NCBI GenBank assembly: GCA_045579085.1
Contig: JAZNLO010000014.1
Coordinates: 1-47,072, forward strand
Length of the DNA: 47,072 nt
Direction: 5' to 3'
Origin: RGIG2206 sp045579085
GTDB lineage: Bacteria; Bacillota; Clostridia; Oscillospirales; Acutalibacteraceae
Positions 39,110 to 47,072 of the stretch are shown here, one piece after another; the first letter of the stretch is position 1, and each line of letters starts with the position of its first letter. Made by a program: the position numbers and the translations under genes. The notes under the pieces are model-generated. The model saw only the letters and a program-made list of their open reading frames with translations. It was not told the DNA's origin and searched no databases.

Positions 39110-40204
39110 CTAACAGTTCTCCAAAATATCTGCTATGCGCTCACATGCATGACCATCACCATATGGATTAGCAGCTTGTGCCATTGCGTCATACGCATTT
39201 TTATCATCCAAAAGTTTTGTAAATTCCTGATAAATTGTCTCTTCTTGTGTTCCTACAAGCTTCAGAGTTCCTGCTTCAATTCCTTCCGGACGCTCTGTGG
39301 TATCTCGCATAACCAAAACAGGTTTACCCAGAGAAGGAGCTTCCTCCTGGATTCCTCCTGAGTCTGTAAGAATCATATAGCTTCGATTTAAGAAATTATG
39401 AAAATCCAGAACTTCGAGCGGCTCAATAATTCTAATTCTTTCGTCGCCGCCGAGAACACTATCTGCAATTTCTCTTACAGCCGGATTCATATGAATCGGA
39501 TAAATCGCCTTAACATCAGGATGCTCATCCATTACTCGCTTTATTGCACGGAACATATTTTTCATAGGCTCGCCTAAATTTTCACGTCGATGTGCAGTGA
39601 TAAGAATCAGCCGACTGTCAGCAGCCCATTCAAGTTGCGGATGCGTATAATTCTCACGAACAGTGGTACGCAATGCATCAATAGCTGTATTACCGGTGAC
39701 ATAAATCGTATTGGCAGCTTTACCTTCATTAAGCAAATTGTCCCTCGACATCTTTGTAGGAGCAAAATTAAATTGACTTATAATACTTACAGCCTGTCTG
39801 TTAAACTCTTCAGGGTAGGGAGAATAAATATTATTAGTACGCAGTCCTGCCTCCACGTGTCCCACAGGGATTTGAAGGTAGAAACATGCTAATGCAGTGA
39901 CAAAAGTTGTACTGGTATCACCATGTACCAATACAACATCGGGTTTTTCTTTTTCCAACACGGATTTAATACTATTTAAAATGTTTGTTGTAACATCGAA
40001 CAATGTTTGACGGTCCTTCATTATTGAAAGGTCGTAATCGGGAACAACACTAAAGGCTTCTAATACTTGGTCCAACATTTGACGATGTTGTCCGGTGACA
40101 CAGACCAGCGTTTGCAGGCCCTTGCGACGTTTCAGTTCGTTGACCAATGGGCACATTTTAATAGCCTCTGGTCTTGTACCAAAGACTAACATCACCTTTT
40201 TCAT
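39110..40204 (-). CDS. wecB: UDP-N-acetylglucosamine 2-epimerase (non-hydrolysing)
   Basis: A 364-residue enzyme interconverting UDP-GlcNAc and UDP-ManNAc. Signatures: FGTRPEAIKMCPLV, HGDTSTTFVTALACFY, VGHVEAGLRT, NLGEPMKNMFRAI, and the C-terminal LTDSGGIQEEAPSLGKPVLV. ATG 40204 is chosen because AAGGAGAG lies at a good distance; the longer frame to 40327 runs into the polymerase gene without a site. It supplies UDP-ManNAc, used in this operon's glycan or in wall teichoic acid linkage units. Confidence 0.95.
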   Translation of the reverse strand: MKKVMLVFGTRPEAIKMCPLVNELKRRKGLQTLVCVTGQHRQMLDQVLEAFSVVPDYDLSIMKDRQTLFDVTTNILNSIKSVLEKEKPDVVLVHGDTSTTFVTALACFYLQIPVGHVEAGLRTNNIYSPYPEEFNRQAVSIISQFNFAPTKMSRDNLLNEGKAANTIYVTGNTAIDALRTTVRENYTHPQLEWAADSRLILITAHRRENLGEPMKNMFRAIKRVMDEHPDVKAIYPIHMNPAVREIADSVLGGDERIRIIEPLEVLDFHNFLNRSYMILTDSGGIQEEAPSLGKPVLVMRDTTERPEGIEAGTLKLVGTQEETIYQEFTKLLDDKNAYDAMAQAANPYGDGHACERIADILENC

Positions 40205-40257
40205 TTTTTGACTCTCCTTACAATAGTTACAATAATGCAGAATCTTTATAACGTAGC

Positions 40258-41574
40258 TTACTCTGTTGGACGTACATACAAGGCTTTGACAGATGGATTG
40301 TCGTATAGTCCCATAAATAAGAAGCAATAGAACGGAATTTCAAAAGTTTGCACATTCGGTAAAAACACATAGGTTACAAGAACTACCAAACAGATTGCAG
40401 CAGGTGCAAAATAAGAGTAGCTTTTGCGGTTGCGGATTGTCCTTACAATTAACAAAACATATGGCGCAAAGTACAAAAGCGCACCAACAATACCCAATTC
40501 ATATACCATTAGGTACAGTGAGCTCTCCACGTTCGTGGCATTGTCCAAAAATTCATTTGCCATAGGTCCGTTAAGACCGAAACGCAAAATTGCACCAAGT
40601 GAGCTATCGCTATCCGCATCGGGAAGGGTATCAAGATTCGAAACAGGAGGTGCGGTCAGGTGTTCAATATGTGCACCGGCAGACGGGTCCTGACCGTTAA
40701 ATGTGCGGAATACGGTGGAGAAAAACATCTCTCTGCATAGACCGTCAAGTACAAGATGGTCAAAAACAACAAAAACCGCAAAGGTTAAAAGCACAAGTGC
40801 ACCGCGACGTATTGTTTTTTTACTCAGTCGTGTCCACGCTTTGCTGAGGAGCAGGGTAAAGGCTGTTGCCATAGCCAAACCTACCCATGCGGAACGCGAA
40901 TATGTGGTAACAAGTCCCACCATTATTAGTGTGCCCCAGATATACTTCCATTTGAACGAGCGGTTGTTGTCTGTAAACAGTAGAACGCACAGTGCCACAG
41001 CCAGAATAGCACCAAATATATTTGGAGAAATGAAGGTGCCAACAGTTCGCTGATAGCCGTAGAAATGAGAAATATAAAAGGAGTATGAACTTAAAAACTC
41101 ACCATTATTGGGATAGCCTAAAAAGATTAGGAAATCGTCAGTAAGAAAGAAAGCTTGAATAAAGCCATAGAGCGATATTACAGCAAGCTCAACTGTCAAC
41201 AATATATTCAGACGAGCAAAACGCTCTTTGCTCAAGCAGACATTTTTTGCCGCAAAGAATATAAGCATTGGTACTATGTATGTGCGAGCAATATTAAGTA
41301 TGGGTATTACTTGGTTGCACAGTGTAGAGATAGTTCCCATAACGGCAATGAGCACTATAGACGCTGTCACAAGAATACTTAGAGGTTCTTTGAATGTATC
41401 TTTACGAAAGAACACCATTGCCGCTAAAAGTGCAATTACCGCATCGCGCAACAGGTTGTCAAAACCTGTGCCGCGAAGCAGCAGTTCGCACAGATAATAG
41501 TGAAGCGGCATATATAGAATTAATCCGACAATACCCCAGTAGAGAATATCGTCTTTCTTTTTTGCCAGTGTCAT
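40258..41574 (-). CDS. O-antigen polymerase/ligase-like protein (Wzy)
   Basis: A 438-residue membrane protein with about ten helices and a long outer loop (about 290-345, with HIEHLTAPPVSN and DADSDSSLG). The segment GLVTTYSRSAWVGLA is the Wzy_C/WaaL signature. It would polymerise repeat units on the outer face after flipping. AGGGGG precedes the ATG 41574. Confidence 0.9.
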   Translation of the reverse strand: MTLAKKKDDILYWGIVGLILYMPLHYYLCELLLRGTGFDNLLRDAVIALLAAMVFFRKDTFKEPLSILVTASIVLIAVMGTISTLCNQVIPILNIARTYIVPMLIFFAAKNVCLSKERFARLNILLTVELAVISLYGFIQAFFLTDDFLIFLGYPNNGEFLSSYSFYISHFYGYQRTVGTFISPNIFGAILAVALCVLLFTDNNRSFKWKYIWGTLIMVGLVTTYSRSAWVGLAMATAFTLLLSKAWTRLSKKTIRRGALVLLTFAVFVVFDHLVLDGLCREMFFSTVFRTFNGQDPSAGAHIEHLTAPPVSNLDTLPDADSDSSLGAILRFGLNGPMANEFLDNATNVESSLYLMVYELGIVGALLYFAPYVLLIVRTIRNRKSYSYFAPAAICLVVLVTYVFLPNVQTFEIPFYCFLFMGLYDNPSVKALYVRPTE

Positions 41575-41588
41575 ATTTTCCCCCTCGT

Positions 41589-42476
41589 TTATCGGAAAAT
41601 GCGAAGTATCAAGGTTATAACTTTATAAATGCCGTTGTCAAAAACTTTGTCAATATAACGCAGCCAATCAAGCGGATTAAGCTTGTGAGTGTCATACAAA
41701 TATTTAAAGTTTATAGAACGTCGTAGTGCATTCTGCTTTTTGACAGGGTAGTGGGGTGCTTTTTGCAAAAGTTCACACATTTCAGTGTTTGATTTTTGCA
41801 TGCGTTCTAAATCAAACGACAAATTCCCCTCAACGGAATTGCGGTGTACGTAAACAGGTTTATCCTGAATTGCAAAGCGCGCACTTGCATTAAACATCAG
41901 CATCCATAGGTAAAAATCATCTGCACCGTTAATGTACATTGGGTTTTCAAGCCAGTATGTCGGGATTGCATCCTTGCGGATGAGGCAGTGGCCCGGTGAA
42001 GCAATCAAATCACGGATTTTTACAAATCGTGTCTGTTGAATATAATAATTCATCACAGAACGGTTTGGATAAAGAAGCTGAGTTTGTTCGTCGCGGTCAT
42101 AATAAGCATTACCAACAACAGCATCGAAGCCTTGCACCGCTTCGTATTGCAGTGGATAGTTTTCAGGTAATAACAGGTCATCTTGGTCAAGAAACTGAAT
42201 GTATTCACCTTTAGCTACATTGACGCCGTGAATGCGTGAACCGTGTATACCCAAATTTTGTTCATTTGCGATTACACGAACTTGAAGCTCAGGTGCAACT
42301 GAATACTCTACAGGCACATCAGGGCTGTCATTAATAATAATGACTTCCATACCTGCGCCGTACTTGAGCTGCATATGCTGTGCAGCTTGACCGATATTTG
42401 TTAGTAACTCGTCAATATAGCGGTTTCCTTTATAAAAGGGGACAACAACAGATATACAAATGTTATGATTTTCCAT
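41589..42476 (-). CDS. Family 2 glycosyltransferase
   Basis: A 295-residue GT-A enzyme: SVVVPFYKGNRYIDELLTNI at the N-terminus, NDSPD and ANEQNLGIHGSRIHGVNVAKGEYIQFLDQDD with the metal-binding DxD-type motif (QDD), and NGADDFYLWMLMF near the acceptor site. ATG 42476 is preferred because AAGGTGAG lies just upstream; the frame to 42506 overlaps the previous gene. Four bases separate it from the upstream transferase gene. Confidence 0.92.
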   Translation of the reverse strand: MENHNICISVVVPFYKGNRYIDELLTNIGQAAQHMQLKYGAGMEVIIINDSPDVPVEYSVAPELQVRVIANEQNLGIHGSRIHGVNVAKGEYIQFLDQDDLLLPENYPLQYEAVQGFDAVVGNAYYDRDEQTQLLYPNRSVMNYYIQQTRFVKIRDLIASPGHCLIRKDAIPTYWLENPMYINGADDFYLWMLMFNASARFAIQDKPVYVHRNSVEGNLSFDLERMQKSNTEMCELLQKAPHYPVKKQNALRRSINFKYLYDTHKLNPLDWLRYIDKVFDNGIYKVITLILRIFR

Positions 42477-42480
42477 TTGC

Positions 42481-43803
42481 TCACCTTTTTTGGTAAAGTG
42501 TGTCATTTTCTTTTATAAAATCCTCCCACAACTTGATAGGAAGCTCTGCTGCTGCATGGTGCAATTGCGCCAGACGCTCCTCATCAAGATTTTTAATTGC
42601 CTCAAAAAGCGCTTGTGCGTTACCGGCTTCAACTACAATAGCAGCATCACCGGTGATATCTTTGGCACCTACATGGTCGCTAATAATAACAGGCACGCCA
42701 AAACTGAGCGCTTCGAGAACTGTAAAGCCAAAGGTTTCGTACCATACGCTTGGGGCGACCAGTAAATCGGTATCGGCAAAAATTTTCGAAAGTTTATCAT
42801 AGGTGAAGTCGCTGGTCATTATATGCATATATTCTTTATGCTCCGGCACAGCATTGTAAACTTTCAGTTCAAAATTCTTTTGACCATTTTCCCAAAGCTG
42901 ATTGAGAGCTTCAATCAGCACAGTATAGCCCTTGAACGGCTTGGATGGAGCAAGGTATAAAAGACGCAGCTTCTGGGACGCTTTGCGAGTTATTGTGCGA
43001 TTGTCACAAATGTTTTTATGAGTAATACTTAATACGCGACCGTCTTGCGGTGTAAAATAGCGAGAGTATATTTGTTGGGCAAGGGTAGAATTGAAATGAA
43101 TGGTATCAATTTCTGTCAGTATCTGAACATAAAACTGTCGCAAAGCACGATACTGTTCCGGAGTAGATGTCAACGGCAGACTTTGTGTCTCCTCGCCGAA
43201 AAATTCCTGACGGTGACGACTGCGCAGCCAGCGCATAAGCGGAAAGTTCTTAAGCTTACGGTAAAGCGGAGATTGTATTAGTCGTATTTTGTTTAACGAC
43301 AGAGCACTTGAGTTGCAACCGACACAAGCACTGCAATCGTTCCCACTGCACGTATGACCAGACCGATAAAGAGTAACTTTGGGGCAGAGTCCGAAATAGT
43401 CGTGGGTTGTAAATACTGTCTTGATACCAAGCTCTTTTGCCGCTTGAACAAACTCTGCGTAAAGGCCCATAAGGGTATGGATGTGAATGGTATCAGGATT
43501 GAGCTCTTTCAAAAAAGCAGTGAAAACCGCTTTGTCACAGCATTTGGTATAAGCTTCGGGTGTAGCAATGCCCTCATCCAAAGGTACAGGCAGGGGATTT
43601 ACAAGCTCATAACTTGTGACAGACCCAACCTGACCGTTACAGCGTACGCGCACGCGACAGTCTACAAAGCCCATTTGTCCAGGCCACAATGCAGCAACTG
43701 TGTCACCGCGTTGTGCCTGTGCATCCATAAGGTCACAGCAATATTTTGTTAAGCCGCCTGTTCGGTAGGGCGGAAACCCTAAAAAATAATGTAATATCTT
43801 CAT
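42481..43803 (-). CDS. Glycosyltransferase family 4 (GT-B) protein
   Basis: A 440-residue enzyme. N-terminal acceptor domain begins KILHYFLGFPPYRTGGLTK; a cysteine-rich insertion (CPKVTLYRSGHTCSGNDCSACVGC, read in parts near 150-175) may bind zinc. The C-terminal donor domain has LLYLAPSKPFKGYTVLIEAL and VWYETFGFTVLEALSFGVPV, with the conserved Glu residues of GT4 enzymes. It sits second in the operon. Confidence 0.92.
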   Translation of the reverse strand: MKILHYFLGFPPYRTGGLTKYCCDLMDAQAQRGDTVAALWPGQMGFVDCRVRVRCNGQVGSVTSYELVNPLPVPLDEGIATPEAYTKCCDKAVFTAFLKELNPDTIHIHTLMGLYAEFVQAAKELGIKTVFTTHDYFGLCPKVTLYRSGHTCSGNDCSACVGCNSSALSLNKIRLIQSPLYRKLKNFPLMRWLRSRHRQEFFGEETQSLPLTSTPEQYRALRQFYVQILTEIDTIHFNSTLAQQIYSRYFTPQDGRVLSITHKNICDNRTITRKASQKLRLLYLAPSKPFKGYTVLIEALNQLWENGQKNFELKVYNAVPEHKEYMHIMTSDFTYDKLSKIFADTDLLVAPSVWYETFGFTVLEALSFGVPVIISDHVGAKDITGDAAIVVEAGNAQALFEAIKNLDEERLAQLHHAAAELPIKLWEDFIKENDTLYQKR

Positions 43804-43806
43804 AAC

Positions 43807-44964
43807 TTACCTGTTCTTAAACAGTTTTTCATATTCGTCTGCAATGAATGGCCAACTATATGCATTGGCGATGCGAGCTCTCGCTTTTTCGCCAATAGCA
43901 GTAATTTCCTGCTCGGTTATGGCGTCAGCTATTTCGATGGTTTTTGCCAACATACCGCTATCCTTGCTCCAATAAAGTGCCGCATCCTCAGCAACCTCAC
44001 GGTTAAAGCCAACGTCTAAAAGTAAATTAAGGTCTGTGCTGCTAAGAGCTTCAAGCAGGCTGGGGTTTGTCCCACCCACCTCATGACCGTGAAAATACCC
44101 GTAAGCGTTTTCTCTGATTTTCATTAAAAGTTCTTGGTCATAAACAGTTCCGACAAAGCGGATACGGCTATCCGCTCGGTAGTGAAGCTTTTCTTCCAAC
44201 TCACCAAGAAACTTGTCATTTACATTTGTGATGATGGCAAATTTCTTTTCTGTTTGGCTTTTCATAAACTCACGAATCATCGTCTCATAGTTGTTTTCAG
44301 GAACAAACCTACCAACAACAAGATAGTAGTCTTTAGCGCTTAAGTTGTGCTTTTTGTACCAGCATAAAAGCTTTTCATCATCGTCTGATAAATGACTACT
44401 ACGTGTCTCAGCACCGTAGGAGATATAGGTTGTTGTAGGATTATATGCGGCATAGCTGCTCTGGATATAAGCTTCAATATTTTTGCTGTCACACACCATA
44501 AGGTCAGCATGCTTAGTCATGAGGTTTTCAGATAACTTCCAGTAAACACGCACAGGTTTTGGCCATTTGGCACGTAGCCACTCGTGTCCGTCTGGGTTGA
44601 CATAGACCACACCGCCAAGTTTGTGAATCTTTTTTACAAAGTGTTTCATAAACGGTCCGATGCGGCAGGCAAGAATATATATTATTGGATTTGTAATGTC
44701 GTTTGCTTTTATATACTTGCAACACGCTTGCAGTGCCACAACGTCGTACCAGATTGCTTGCGCCGCTCCTATGTTCGGCACTTTCACATGGAAGCAACGG
44801 GCGTTATGGTATACCTGTTCATACGTTTTTGTATCTTTACATGCTACATGATATTTAAGTTCGGGCTTATCTTGGTGATATTCCGTCAGTTTATCTACAA
44901 ACGTTTCATATCCGCCGTAGGCTCCGGGAATTCCCTTTGAACCCACGATAAATACATGCTGCAT
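43807..44964 (-). CDS. DUF1972-type glycosyltransferase (Cps2T/WchF-like)
   Basis: A 385-residue GT-B enzyme, first gene of the operon. The N-terminus HVFIVGSKGIPGAYGGYETF matches DUF1972 transferases that add rhamnose or similar sugars early in capsule units. The C-terminal domain holds YLVVGRFVPENNYETMIREF and GYFHGHEVGGTNPSLLEAL. ATG 44964 is preferred over 44970 and 44997 because AGGAGA is then six bases away. Confidence 0.9.
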   Translation of the reverse strand: MQHVFIVGSKGIPGAYGGYETFVDKLTEYHQDKPELKYHVACKDTKTYEQVYHNARCFHVKVPNIGAAQAIWYDVVALQACCKYIKANDITNPIIYILACRIGPFMKHFVKKIHKLGGVVYVNPDGHEWLRAKWPKPVRVYWKLSENLMTKHADLMVCDSKNIEAYIQSSYAAYNPTTTYISYGAETRSSHLSDDDEKLLCWYKKHNLSAKDYYLVVGRFVPENNYETMIREFMKSQTEKKFAIITNVNDKFLGELEEKLHYRADSRIRFVGTVYDQELLMKIRENAYGYFHGHEVGGTNPSLLEALSSTDLNLLLDVGFNREVAEDAALYWSKDSGMLAKTIEIADAITEQEITAIGEKARARIANAYSWPFIADEYEKLFKNR

Positions 44965-45062
44965 AGCCATTCTCCTGTTCTGGTGGTTTACAATCATAGT
45001 AATTATACCGGTTTTGTTCGATTATCAGACGGTTAGCAGAAAATCCGCAAATTTTGTCTAAT

Positions 45063-45100
45063 ACTATTAGGAGTATACCACGTTCTTTGGCAAAAATCAA
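45063..45100 (-). promoter_or_regulatory. Promoter of the exopolysaccharide operon
   Basis: On the reverse strand: TTGATT (45095-45100), 17 bp, TATACT (45072-45077). An inverted repeat ATACT-N6-AGTAT (45063-45078) covers the -10 box and likely start site and may be an operator. The leader to the first gene is about 100 bases. Confidence 0.72.
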
Positions 45101-45269
45101 CCAGATTTGCAATTTGTAGTCAATCAATTACTTGTTAATTTTTCTATTGACTTCTCCTACATAAGCAACACAAAAATCGTCAAAATATAATGCAAATTTT
45201 TATTTAATTTTATCACTATTTTTTAGGCTTTTGCTTAAAATAAAACTAATAAGCAAGAAAGAAATTGTG

Positions 45270-45306
45270 AAAAACCTCAACACGCAAAATGCATGTTGAG
45301 GTTTTT
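45270..45306. terminator. Bidirectional terminator downstream of citrate synthase
   Basis: A 13-bp perfect stem (45270-45282 with 45294-45306) with A/T-runs on both sides; GCAAGAAA and TTTCTTGC extend it outward. No gene on the + strand precedes it, so it mainly serves the reverse-strand unit from citrate synthase. Confidence 0.72.
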
Positions 45307-45543
45307 CTTGCCTAATCCAGTAAAGATTGATACAAGAAAGACGCTATCCTGAAAATTGGGCGTAAAGTCTTGCACAGGTATTCTGCGGGTTTCAAATATC
45401 TTGCATTTATTGTTGGTGGGCTACAACTTTAGATAACCATATAAAACAGGGGAGTAGTGAGAGGTTATGAAAAAGCAAGAAAACTCCGTTACAAAAATGC
45501 GGTTATGTCTCGTTTACGCATTCCTGCACCGCCTTTGCCATCT

Positions 45544-45690
45544 TTAGAATTGTATGATTTTACTTTTTTTAAACACCTTGACAAGCATACATCCGAGAAT
45601 AAGTCCTGCAAATCCCTGAACCACGTTTGCCGAGATATTCATGACAGACGGAACGAAACCATAGATGCTAAATATAAGAATAGATGAAAA
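45544..45690 (-). pseudogene. Relic of a membrane protein C-terminus (ECF transporter S-component-like)
   Basis: On the reverse strand the frame of citrate synthase continues, right after its stop codon, for 48 codons to TAA at 45544-45546. It reads like the end of a small membrane transporter: FSIYGFVPSVMNISANVV, then QGFAGLILGCMLVKVFKK. The N-x-x-Q-x(3)-G-x(3)-G pattern followed by a basic tail is usual at the end of ECF transporter S-components. No start codon with a ribosome binding site precedes it and the rest of the gene is missing, so it is best seen as a decayed fragment. The identification is tentative. Confidence 0.4.
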
Positions 45691-47064
45691 CTATCTATCT
45701 TTAATTGGTATATATTTAACTTCCGGTTTAACACTTTTATAGGCAGGTCGAATGATTTTGCCAGAGTTCTGAATTTCTTCCATTCGGTGAGCACTCCAAC
45801 CAGCTATCCTTGCAACTGCAAAGAGAGGTGTGAACAACTCGTAAGGTAGACCAAGCATTTTATAAACCATTCCAGAATAAAAGTCAACGTTAGCGCTTAC
45901 ACCTTTGTACATTTTTCTTTTTTCTGCAATGATTTCTGGGGCCATTTTCTCAACTGTTTCATAAAGTTCAAACTCTTCTTGCATACCTTTTTCCTCTGAT
46001 AGCAGTTTAGCATATGTTCGAAGAATATCTGCTCTTGGGTCAGATAATGAATATACAGCGTGCCCCATACCGTATATTAAACCGGCATTGTCAAATGCTT
46101 GCTTATCAAGAAGCTTAATAAGATGTTCTCTTATCGCTGATTTATTTTTTGTATTAATTGTTGCTTTCATATCGTCAAACATCTGCATGACTTTAATGTT
46201 TGCACCGCCATGACGTGGTCCTTTAAGTGAACCGAGCGCCGCTGATATAGCAGAATATGTATCAGTTCCTGATGACGTCACAACATGAGTTGTAAAAGTG
46301 GAGTTGTTACCGCCTCCATGCTCGGCGTGAAGAACTAGTGCAAGGTCAAGGAGTCTTGCTTCAAGAGGAGTATATTGTCCGTCATCACGGAGAATATATA
46401 AAATGTTTTCGGCTGTGCTCAAATGTTTTTGCGGATGGCGAATAAACAAGTTAGAGTTATTGTGATAGTGTTGAAAAGACTGATATCCGTAAACAGCAAG
46501 CAAGGGGAATTGTGCAATTAATTGCATACATTGACGTAAAATGTTTGCCGTTGATATGTCGTCCGGATTTTCATCATAGGCATATAGTGCAAGAACGCTT
46601 CTAGACAAGATATTCATCATATCTTTGCTTGGCGCTTTAAGAATCATATCCCGCACGAATGAAGGTGGTAATGAACGGTAATTAGATAATTGCTCACTAA
46701 ATTTTGACAGTTCATCATTAGAAGGCAATTGTGAAAATAAGAGAAGGTATACAACTTCTTCAAATCCTGTGCGTTTATCGTCAAGGAAGCCTTTTACAAT
46801 ATGTCTTACGTTTATTCCGCGATAATAAAGTTGTCCTTCGCACGGGATTTCGTCTCCATAACCATTATTATCTTTTGCTTTAATTTTCGAAATTTCTGTT
46901 AGACCTGCTACTACTCCGTTGCCATTTATGTCACGCAAACCACGTTTGACATTGTGTTGAACGTACATTTCTGGAACGATGTTATTATTAATATCCGAAA
47001 GTTGTGCAAGTTCGGCAATGTACGGTGTTACTTCAGAATAATTCATAATTAAGTCGGAGGCCAA
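45691..47064 (-). CDS. Citrate synthase (start possibly beyond the window edge)
   Basis: At least 450 residues of a citrate/2-methylcitrate synthase family enzyme. Catalytic regions are visible: LHAEHGGGNNSTFT (His), GMGHAVYSLSDPR (His) and SANVDFYSG (Asp), with LRDINGNGVVAGLTEI and LYYRGINVRHIV at the N-terminus as in Clostridia-type enzymes. The frame is open through the right edge. ATG 47046 and TTG 47064 are both possible starts, but neither has a ribosome binding site, so the true start may lie outside. It makes citrate from oxaloacetate and acetyl-CoA, probably for glutamate synthesis. Confidence 0.93.
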   Translation of the reverse strand: MASDLIMNYSEVTPYIAELAQLSDINNNIVPEMYVQHNVKRGLRDINGNGVVAGLTEISKIKAKDNNGYGDEIPCEGQLYYRGINVRHIVKGFLDDKRTGFEEVVYLLLFSQLPSNDELSKFSEQLSNYRSLPPSFVRDMILKAPSKDMMNILSRSVLALYAYDENPDDISTANILRQCMQLIAQFPLLAVYGYQSFQHYHNNSNLFIRHPQKHLSTAENILYILRDDGQYTPLEARLLDLALVLHAEHGGGNNSTFTTHVVTSSGTDTYSAISAALGSLKGPRHGGANIKVMQMFDDMKATINTKNKSAIREHLIKLLDKQAFDNAGLIYGMGHAVYSLSDPRADILRTYAKLLSEEKGMQEEFELYETVEKMAPEIIAEKRKMYKGVSANVDFYSGMVYKMLGLPYELFTPLFAVARIAGWSAHRMEEIQNSGKIIRPAYKSVKPEVKYIPIKDR

Positions 47065-47072
47065 GCGGTCTT

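Larger units (their letters stand above)
44998..45690. other. Gene-poor stretch between the EPS operon and citrate synthase
   Basis: About 690 bases without a convincing gene. It holds the reverse-strand EPS promoter (45072-45100), an AT-rich zone (about 45120-45260), a bidirectional terminator (45270-45306) and a transporter relic on the reverse strand (45544-45690). A 25-codon frame with ATG 45468 (MKKQENSVTKMRL) and a longer GTG frame at 45457 exist on the + strand but neither resembles a known protein. Confidence 0.5.

Noticed and set aside
45448..45545. GGGGAGTAGTGAG near 45450 looked like the 5' end of a tetrahydrofolate riboswitch
   Set aside because: The rest of the conserved core and the closing helix are absent, and it is on the opposite strand to the transporter relic.
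45457..45687. A 76-residue + strand frame starting at GTG 45457
   Set aside because: No similarity to any family I know, composition is unlike the neighbours, and it lies opposite the more protein-like reverse-strand relic.
1..47072. CRISPR arrays, rRNA genes and intact insertion sequences
   Set aside because: No regularly spaced identical repeats, no rRNA-like segments and no DDE transposase frames were seen anywhere in the window.

Overview
The window looks like chromosome from a low-GC, spore-forming member of the class Clostridia, most likely the Oscillospiraceae/Ruminococcaceae/Acutalibacteraceae group. The evidence is sporulation genes (spoVAD, spoIIAA-spoIIAB-sigF, a BofA-like gene, a GerA-type receptor), strong AGGAGG-type ribosome binding sites, consensus TTGACA-17-TATAAT promoters, CCA-encoded tRNAs, a Clostridia-type citrate synthase and several Ser-rich lipoproteins. 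No database search was possible; the taxonomic placement is inference.

Layout. (a) 1-2.23 kb is the right end of an integrated mobile element: the 3' part of a large serine recombinase, then a three-gene AT-rich cassette (RHH-like regulator, GIY-YIG protein, cREC-like receiver protein) behind a perfect promoter overlapped by 10-bp repeats. The element abuts the 3' third of spoVAD (2234-2632), so spoVAD appears split. (b) 2.7-5.5 kb: a TSCPD protein with a partner gene, a large lipoprotein and a small membrane protein. (c) 5.6-11.1 kb: valS-folC, then the spoIIA operon (spoIIAA, spoIIAB, sigF). (d) 11.1-11.8 kb: four tRNA genes (Met, Glu, His, Gln) and a hairpin-rich repeat. (e) 11.9-19.4 kb: a BofA-like gene, then a long operon holding a sugar 4,6-dehydratase, a DegT-type aminotransferase, an initiating sugar transferase, a response regulator, a histidine kinase, an HtrA-like protease and a small lipoprotein. 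(f) 19.5-23.1 kb: a Crp/Fnr regulator with its own palindromic operator, a NitT/TauT-like ABC transporter and luxS. (g) 23.2-29.0 kb: M23 peptidase, acpS, nnr, a lipoprotein, a mazF-type toxin gene without a visible antitoxin, a HAD phosphatase and rpmB. (h) 29.1-32.3 kb: a germinant receptor locus in which the B and C subunits appear fused into one protein. (i) 32.4-35.3 kb: serC-serA and a nitroreductase. (j) 35.4-45.1 kb: an eight-gene reverse-strand exopolysaccharide/capsule operon (glycosyltransferases, polymerase, epimerase, WbsX-like protein, flippase). (k) 45.1-47.07 kb: a mostly non-coding stretch with a transporter relic, then citrate synthase running to the window edge.

How the genes may fit together. 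The initiating phosphoglycosyl transferase at 15.2 kb could prime glycans completed by the 35-45 kb operon, which has a polymerase and flippase but no initiating enzyme of its own. SpoIIAA/AB/SigF set the forespore programme; the germinant receptor and SpoVAD would act downstream of it under SigG. The most unusual points are the element in spoVAD with its unexplained cassette, and the fused GerAB-GerAC protein.
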